In this document: positions 59,089 to 64,000 of the stretch, in pieces
How positions within the stretch are numbered: position 1 is the stretch's first letter
Layout: every line of letters begins with the position of its first letter
Source of the DNA: Paenirhizobium cremeum
Lineage (GTDB): Bacteria; Pseudomonadota; Alphaproteobacteria; Rhizobiales; Rhizobiaceae
NCBI RefSeq assembly: GCF_022884085.1
Contig: NZ_JAGGCS010000005.1
Span: forward strand, 248,001-312,000
Direction: 5' to 3'
DNA length: 64,000 nt
Program-made: the position numbers and the translations under genes
The notes under the pieces: generated by a model
What the model saw: the letters and a program-made list of their open reading frames with translations, nothing else
What the model was told of the DNA's origin: nothing
The model's database searches: none

Positions 59089-60381
59089 TTAGAGCGAATG
59101 CACGCACTTGCCGGCGACATAGGTCGCAACCGCCCGGCCCGAGAAACGGGCGTCCTCGAACGGCGTGTTCTTGGAGCGCGACAAGAGCAGGTCCTTCGCC
59201 ACCAGCCACGGCTCATCGAGATCGACGAGGGCGATGTCGGCATTGGCGCCGGGCTTCAGCGTACCCGCGTCGAGCCCGAAAATCTGAGCGGGACGGGTCG
59301 ACATGGCGTCGATCAACCGCATCAGCGGAACCTGGCCATTGTGATGGAGGCGCAGTGCCGCAGACAGCATGGTCTCGAGCCCGATGGCGCCATCTTCCGC
59401 TTCCCCGAAAGGCAGGCGCTTGGTATCGACACCCTGCGGGTCATGCGACGAGACGATAATGTCGATCTTGCCTTCGGCCAGTGCCTGAACCATGCCCATC
59501 CGGTCATCCTCGGAACGAAGCGGTGGATAGAGCTTGAAGAAGGTGCGGTATTCGCCGATGTCGTTTTCGTTGAGTGTCAGATGATTGATGGAGACTGCGC
59601 AGGTGACGTTCGCGCCACGCTTGCGGGCCGCCTCGATGGCCTCGACCGATTCCGGTACGGAGATCTGCGCCGCATGGTAATTCGCCCGGGTCAGGCCGGC
59701 GATCCTGAGATCGCGTTCCAGCGGAATGATCTCGGTTTCCTTCGGCACGCCCGACAGCCCGAGCCAGCTCGCCAGAAGTCCTTCGTTCATCACGCCGTTC
59801 GCCGCGAGATATTTCTCCCGCGTTTCGAGCGCGATGATGGCGCCGAACTCCCGCGAATAGGTCATGGCGCGGCGCAGCACCTGCGTATCGTACAGTCCGT
59901 GGCGGCCATTGGTGAAGACGACGGCGCCGGCTTCCCGCAAAAGGCCCATCTCCGTCATCTCGTTGCTGGTGAGCCCCTTGGTCAGGGCCGCTGCCGGATA
60001 GACGTTGACGACGGCCTTGTCGCGGGCGGTCTTGCGGACGAATTCCACCAGCGCGATGTCGTCGATCACCGGATCGGTCTCGGGCATCATGATGAAGGAG
60101 GTGACGCCGCCGGCGGCGGCCGCGCGGCTGGCCGATGCGATGGTTTCGCGGTGTTCCGAGCCCGGCTCTCCGACGAAGACGCGGGCGTCGACAAGACCCG
60201 GAATCGCGGCGAGGCCGGCGCAGTCACGGACGTCCGCACCGGTGGGGATGCCCTGATTCTGCGCGTCGCTGCTCGCTGCCGCGATGCGGCCGTCTGCATC
60301 GACAATGATCGTGCCGATTTCGTCGAGATCGCGCGAAGGATCGACGATCCGGACATTCTTCAAGACGAGAGGCCTGCTCAT
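59089..60381 (-). CDS. Dihydroorotase-like protein without metal ligands (PyrC' / pseudo-dihydroorotase)
   Basis: The 430-residue product has the class I dihydroorotase fold, but the usual metal-binding HxH after PGLVD is replaced: the sequence reads [15 protein letters not shown]. The AHAED-type ligand region reads IALETRE, and the DHAPH segment reads SSHDPQG. It is therefore unlikely to catalyse dihydroorotate formation. In Pseudomonas-type complexes an inactive PyrC' is a structural partner of aspartate transcarbamoylase. The ATGA overlap with pyrB supports that role. A working dihydroorotase should be encoded elsewhere. Confidence 0.85.
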   Translation of the reverse strand: MSRPLVLKNVRIVDPSRDLDEIGTIIVDADGRIAAASSDAQNQGIPTGADVRDCAGLAAIPGLVDARVFVGEPGSEHRETIASASRAAAAGGVTSFIMMPETDPVIDDIALVEFVRKTARDKAVVNVYPAAALTKGLTSNEMTEMGLLREAGAVVFTNGRHGLYDTQVLRRAMTYSREFGAIIALETREKYLAANGVMNEGLLASWLGLSGVPKETEIIPLERDLRIAGLTRANYHAAQISVPESVEAIEAARKRGANVTCAVSINHLTLNENDIGEYRTFFKLYPPLRSEDDRMGMVQALAEGKIDIIVSSHDPQGVDTKRLPFGEAEDGAIGLETMLSAALRLHHNGQVPLMRLIDAMSTRPAQIFGLDAGTLKPGANADIALVDLDEPWLVAKDLLLSRSKNTPFEDARFSGRAVATYVAGKCVHSL

Positions 60382-61334
60382 GCGCCCATTCCTTCCGTGC
60401 GCGGACCCTGGTTCTGGGAAACGAGCAGCGCTTCCATGACGGCCATGCGGACGGCGACGCCCATTTCGACCTGTTGTTCGATCACGCTCTGGGGGCCATC
60501 CGCCACTTCCGAGGCGATCTCGACCCCGCGGTTCATGGGGCCGGGATGCATGACCAGCGCATCTTCCTTCGCCGCCTTCAGTTTCTCGGCATCTAGGCCG
60601 TAGAAATGGAAGTATTCGCGCACCGAAGGCACGAAGGCGCCGGACATGCGTTCGCGCTGCAGGCGCAGCATCATCACGACGTCTGCGTCCTTCAGGCCTT
60701 CTTTCATGTCGTGATAGACCTCGACGCCCATGTCGGCGATCCCGGTGGGAAGCAGGGTCGCAGGAGCGACGACCCTAACCCTGGCGCCCATGGCGTTCAG
60801 CAGCAGGATGTTGGAGCGCGCGACCCGCGAATGCAGCACGTCGCCGCAGATAGCAACGATGATGCGGGAGAGCTTGCCCTTGGCGCGTCGGATGGTCAGC
60901 GCGTCGAGCAGCGCTTGCGTCGGATGCTCGTGCTGTCCGTCACCGGCGTTCACCACCGAGCAGGCGACCTTCTGGGCAAGGAGCGCTGCAGCGCCGCCCG
61001 AGGAGTGCCTGACCACCAGAACGTCCGGCCGCATGGCGTTGAGCGTCATCGCCGTATCGATCAGGGTCTCGCCCTTTTTGACGGAGGAATTGCCGACCGA
61101 CATGTTCATCACGTCGGCGCCGAGGCGTTTTCCTGCCAGCTCGAACGAGGATTGCGTCCGGGTAGAGGCTTCGAAGAAGAGATTGATCTGGGTAAGGCCG
61201 CGGAGCGTGGAAGTCTTTTTCTCGCGCTGGCGGCTGATTTTGACGGCTTCGTCGGCCTTGTCGAGCAGATAGGTAATATCCTGTTCGGTAAGGCCCTTGA
61301 TGCCAAGAAGATGGCGGTGGGGAAAGAAGACCAT
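60378..61334 (-). CDS. pyrB: Aspartate carbamoyltransferase catalytic subunit
   Basis: PyrB joins carbamoyl phosphate and aspartate in the first committed step of pyrimidine synthesis. The 318-residue product has [20 protein letters not shown] (carbamoyl-phosphate site), [29 protein letters not shown] and MLRLQRERM. Its stop overlaps the pyrC-like start. No regulatory pyrI is adjacent. Confidence 0.96.
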   Translation of the reverse strand: MVFFPHRHLLGIKGLTEQDITYLLDKADEAVKISRQREKKTSTLRGLTQINLFFEASTRTQSSFELAGKRLGADVMNMSVGNSSVKKGETLIDTAMTLNAMRPDVLVVRHSSGGAAALLAQKVACSVVNAGDGQHEHPTQALLDALTIRRAKGKLSRIIVAICGDVLHSRVARSNILLLNAMGARVRVVAPATLLPTGIADMGVEVYHDMKEGLKDADVVMMLRLQRERMSGAFVPSVREYFHFYGLDAEKLKAAKEDALVMHPGPMNRGVEIASEVADGPQSVIEQQVEMGVAVRMAVMEALLVSQNQGPRTEGMGA

Positions 61335-61456
61335 GGACGTCCTCCTGAGATGTCACGCGGTCTATAAAGATTGCCGGGCCAGGGGGCAAGCATATGCTAT
61401 GTGGATAGTGAAGCCCTCCCCATGTTAAACGAGCGCTTTTCCGCTAGAAGATCGGC

Positions 61457-63109
61457 ATGACCCCAATGAACCGGACTGAAGAAAAACTCGCTGCCCTGAA
61501 CCAGCCGAAGCCCTGGTCCGGTGTGAATGCCTATCGTTCCGATCCGCTGCTCGTCGATCTGACGGCTGGTCTGCCGCGCAGCCTTCGCGAGGAATATGAC
61601 GTCATCGGCAAATATGTGACCTCGCATGAGGCGCAGGAACTCGCCCGCATGGCAAACCAGAGCCCGCCGGTGCTGCGCACCCATGGCGTGCGCGGCGAGC
61701 GGCTTGACGTGGTCGAGTTCCACCCCGCCTGGCATGCGCTGATGCGGCGCTCCATGTCCGTCGGCCTGCATTCCTCGGTCTGGGAGAACGTCGCGGACGC
61801 CCGCGGGCGCGAGCACAAGGCGCGCGCCACCCGCTTCTTTCTGACCGCCCAGCTCGAATGCGGCCATCTTGGACCGTTGACCACGACCAGCGCATCGGTT
61901 GCAGCCCTCGTGTCCGCGCCGCATATCCAGAAGGAATGGGCGCCGAAGATTCTGTCGCGGAAGTATGATTCGTCCAACAAGCCGCCGTTGCAGAAGACGG
62001 CCGTGACGCTCGGTATCGGCATGACGGAAAAACAGGCCGGCACCGATGTCCGGGCGATTTCGACCTCGGGAGAGCGGGTCGGCGAGGGCATCTATCGCCT
62101 CTCGGGCCATAAGTGGTTCATGTCCGCGCCGATGAGCGACGGTTTCGTCATGTTGGCGCAGACGAAGGACGGCATGGGCTGCTTTCTCGTGCCGCGCCTG
62201 CTGGAGGATGGTTCCGCCAACGGCCTGGAGTTCCAGCGACTGAAGGACAAGATCGGCAATCGTTCGAACGCAACGGCCGAACTCGAATTTTCCGATGCCT
62301 TCGGCTATCTGCTCGGCACGCCGGGTGACGGCATCCGCACCATCCTCGACATGGTGACGCTGACGCGGCTCGACTGCGCGCTCGCTTCTGCCGCCATCAT
62401 GCGGGCTTCCATGGCGGAAGCCGTGCATCATGTCCGTGGCCGCTCGGCCTTCGGCAAGAAACTGATCGACCAGCCGATCATGACCCGCGTTCTCGCCGAC
62501 ATGGCGCTCGACGTTGCCGCCGCCACGACGCTGGCCTTCAAGCTTGCCGACACCTTTGACCGCGCCCGGGAGAACCCGGTGGACGCAGCCTATGCCCGCG
62601 TCATGACGCCAGTGGTGAAATACTGGATCTGCAAGATCGCGCCTGCGCTGATCTACGAGGCGATGGAATGCATCGGCGGCAGCGGCTATATCGAGGAAAG
62701 GCCGATTGCCCGCCATTATCGCGAGGCACCGGCGACTGCGCTCTGGGAAGGCGCGGGCAATGTCATGGCGCTCGACGTGCTGCGCGTCCTCGAGCGCGGC
62801 AAGGATCTGATCGACACGCTCTTTGCGGGTTTCGAACGGGATCTCGGCCCTTCCGGCAAGAAGACCGTCGAAGTCCTGCGTGCGGCGACCGCGCTTGCGG
62901 AGCGGGACGAAGGCGCGGCGCGCCTGCTGATCGAGCAGATGGCCCTCGTCGCCGCGGCGGCCGAACTTTACCGGCTGGGCGCCGGCAAGATCGCGGATGC
63001 CTTCCTCGAATCGCGGCTTGCGGGCGGATGGCGTCACACCTACGGCGTGCTCGATGCCCGTTTCGACGCGCACTACGTCCTCGATCTTCTCTATCCGGCC
63101 GCGAGTTAA
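61457..63109 (+). CDS. AidB-like acyl-CoA dehydrogenase
   Basis: The 550-residue flavoprotein belongs to the AidB branch of the acyl-CoA dehydrogenases. AidB features are the long N-terminal part (LNQPKPWSGVNAYRSDPLL), the motif GMTEKQAGTDVRAIST, GNRSNATAELEF and ECIGGSGYIEERPIARHYRE, followed by LWEGAGNVMALDVLR. E. coli AidB binds DNA and limits alkylation damage; members elsewhere may act on acyl-CoAs. I see no LexA or Ada box before it. ATG 61457 is used; ATG 61466 is possible. Confidence 0.88.
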   Translation: MTPMNRTEEKLAALNQPKPWSGVNAYRSDPLLVDLTAGLPRSLREEYDVIGKYVTSHEAQELARMANQSPPVLRTHGVRGERLDVVEFHPAWHALMRRSMSVGLHSSVWENVADARGREHKARATRFFLTAQLECGHLGPLTTTSASVAALVSAPHIQKEWAPKILSRKYDSSNKPPLQKTAVTLGIGMTEKQAGTDVRAISTSGERVGEGIYRLSGHKWFMSAPMSDGFVMLAQTKDGMGCFLVPRLLEDGSANGLEFQRLKDKIGNRSNATAELEFSDAFGYLLGTPGDGIRTILDMVTLTRLDCALASAAIMRASMAEAVHHVRGRSAFGKKLIDQPIMTRVLADMALDVAAATTLAFKLADTFDRARENPVDAAYARVMTPVVKYWICKIAPALIYEAMECIGGSGYIEERPIARHYREAPATALWEGAGNVMALDVLRVLERGKDLIDTLFAGFERDLGPSGKKTVEVLRAATALAERDEGAARLLIEQMALVAAAAELYRLGAGKIADAFLESRLAGGWRHTYGVLDARFDAHYVLDLLYPAAS

Positions 63110-63263
63110 CGGCTTCCGGAGCCTTTCTCATCTTGTCTCTGTCGTGGACCGGGGATAGTCTTTCCGGTGTCCGAGCGCATGTGCCGTCTCCGGCCCTTTG
63201 GCGCCTTTTCCCCCGATGATCCGATCGCAATCGCCTGTTGCCGTGCCGGCGAAGGAGACATTC

Positions 63264-63851
63264 ATGAATCATGTTCTGAACGAAGGCGAATATCGCCTTG
63301 AAAACATTGCTGCCCGCCGCGACGATCTCGTCATGATCTCCGGCTGCTCCGGCGGGGGCAAGTCGACATTGCTCGAAGAATTGTCGCGGCGCGGCTTTGC
63401 CACATGCGACGAACCGGGGCGACAGGTGGTCCGCGAACAGCTTTTCATCGACGGTGACGCGCTGCCATGGACGAACCTTTCCCTCTTTGTCGAACTGACC
63501 GTCTCGCGTTCGATCAATTTCATGACGGAAGCGAGCCGCAGGGGAGGGCGAACCTTCTTCGATCGCGGGATCGTCGATCAGATTGCCGGGTTGGAACAGG
63601 CTGGGCATGCCGTTCCCCCGACATACCTCCGGGCAGTGGAAAGCCTGCGCTACCGTCGCCAGGTCTTCCTGCTGCCGCCATGGCCGGAGATCTACAGGAA
63701 CGATGCCGAGCGGCGCCACGATCTCACCGCCGCCATTGAGGCATTTCACCATCTGGAGAATGCCTACCGTCGCTTCGGCTACGATCTGGTCGAGGTGCCG
63801 AGAATGGATGTCAGGCAACGGGCGGACTTCATTCTTTCCATGCTCCCGTAA
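63264..63851 (+). CDS. Small AAA/P-loop ATPase
   Basis: The 195-residue protein has Walker A GCSGGGKST at 27-35, a likely Walker B region (RTFFDRGIVDQIAG) and a C-terminal HHLENAYRRFGYDLVEVP, like predicted ATPases of the AAA_28 group. ATG 63264 is set by AAGGAG seven bases upstream; the open frame begins earlier without support. The function is unknown. Confidence 0.8.
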   Translation: MNHVLNEGEYRLENIAARRDDLVMISGCSGGGKSTLLEELSRRGFATCDEPGRQVVREQLFIDGDALPWTNLSLFVELTVSRSINFMTEASRRGGRTFFDRGIVDQIAGLEQAGHAVPPTYLRAVESLRYRRQVFLLPPWPEIYRNDAERRHDLTAAIEAFHHLENAYRRFGYDLVEVPRMDVRQRADFILSMLP

Positions 63852-64000
63852 CGGGAAGGAGGGTGCGAGTTCGCCATGCCCACACTCTGCTTTCCCCTGT
63901 AACGACCGGTGGATTTCCGGCTTTCCTGATGGACGCTCTTGCGTTATCCCCAGGCGCCGTTAACCTTAACAAATGGTTTACGTTGCGTCGCTCCGGTTAA
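63852..64000. other. Window end, no gene seen
   Basis: This stretch of 149 bases holds no supported gene or clear terminator. Confidence 0.6.

Overview
The window looks like a chromosomal backbone segment of a Rhizobiaceae alphaproteobacterium (Rhizobium/Agrobacterium/Sinorhizobium/Shinella type; I cannot fix the genus). Supporting evidence: high GC with strong third-position GC; CTTGAC-type promoters; an alphaproteobacterial direct-repeat LexA box; a divK-pleD pair; a nuo operon interrupted by extra small genes; and families common in rhizobia (DUF1467, DUF3572, DUF2161, DUF1275). I see no prophage, insertion sequence, CRISPR array or plasmid gene.

Layout. 1-480: the start of a leftward membrane protein, probably the sensor end of a GGDEF protein. 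847-6382: the proteolysis block clpP, clpX, lon and hupB, with heat-shock-like promoters before clpP and lon. 6549-8819: a secreted phytase-like esterase behind a PHO box. 8885-12605: a hydrolase/2-oxoglutarate oxygenase pair, a DUF2161 protein and an aldo/keto reductase. 12826-13626: tRNA-Val(TAC) and three tRNA-Asp(GTC) genes in a perfect 156-bp tandem repeat. 13861-29955: all fourteen genes of NADH:quinone oxidoreductase (nuoA-N) plus a small exported protein and a helix-hairpin-helix protein. The same strand continues with birA, RNase J, methylmalonyl-CoA epimerase and a DUF1467 membrane protein to 33235. 33732-41007: proS, lolC, lolD, an unannotated 28-codon gene under a LexA box, and dnaE.

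41122-44855 (leftward): an L,D-transpeptidase, a DUF1275 protein and dinB, the last behind a second LexA box. 44927-48346: an acetyltransferase, a HAD-like protein, DUF3572, then divK and pleD (cell-cycle response regulator and diguanylate cyclase). 48347-49186: a long non-coding gap with a strong candidate small RNA. 49187-61334 (leftward): rpmG, an MFS transporter, a Nudix protein, DUF983, rnr, topA, dprA, plsY, a catalytically degenerate dihydroorotase and pyrB, with one small rightward gene at 57106. 61457-63851: an AidB-like acyl-CoA dehydrogenase and a small P-loop ATPase.

The most interesting signal is at 37261-37402: promoter, LexA operator, ribosome binding site and a 28-residue hydrophobic peptide, complete and in order. 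Its size, membrane character, SOS control and position before dnaE recall SidA, the Caulobacter SOS division inhibitor. Next are a hairpin-rich candidate sRNA at 48830-49057, whose G-U pairs fix its strand, the paired helix-hairpin-helix domains in the complex I operon, the PHO box at 6549, and the pseudo-dihydroorotase beside pyrB. All names come from reading the sequence; no database search was run.
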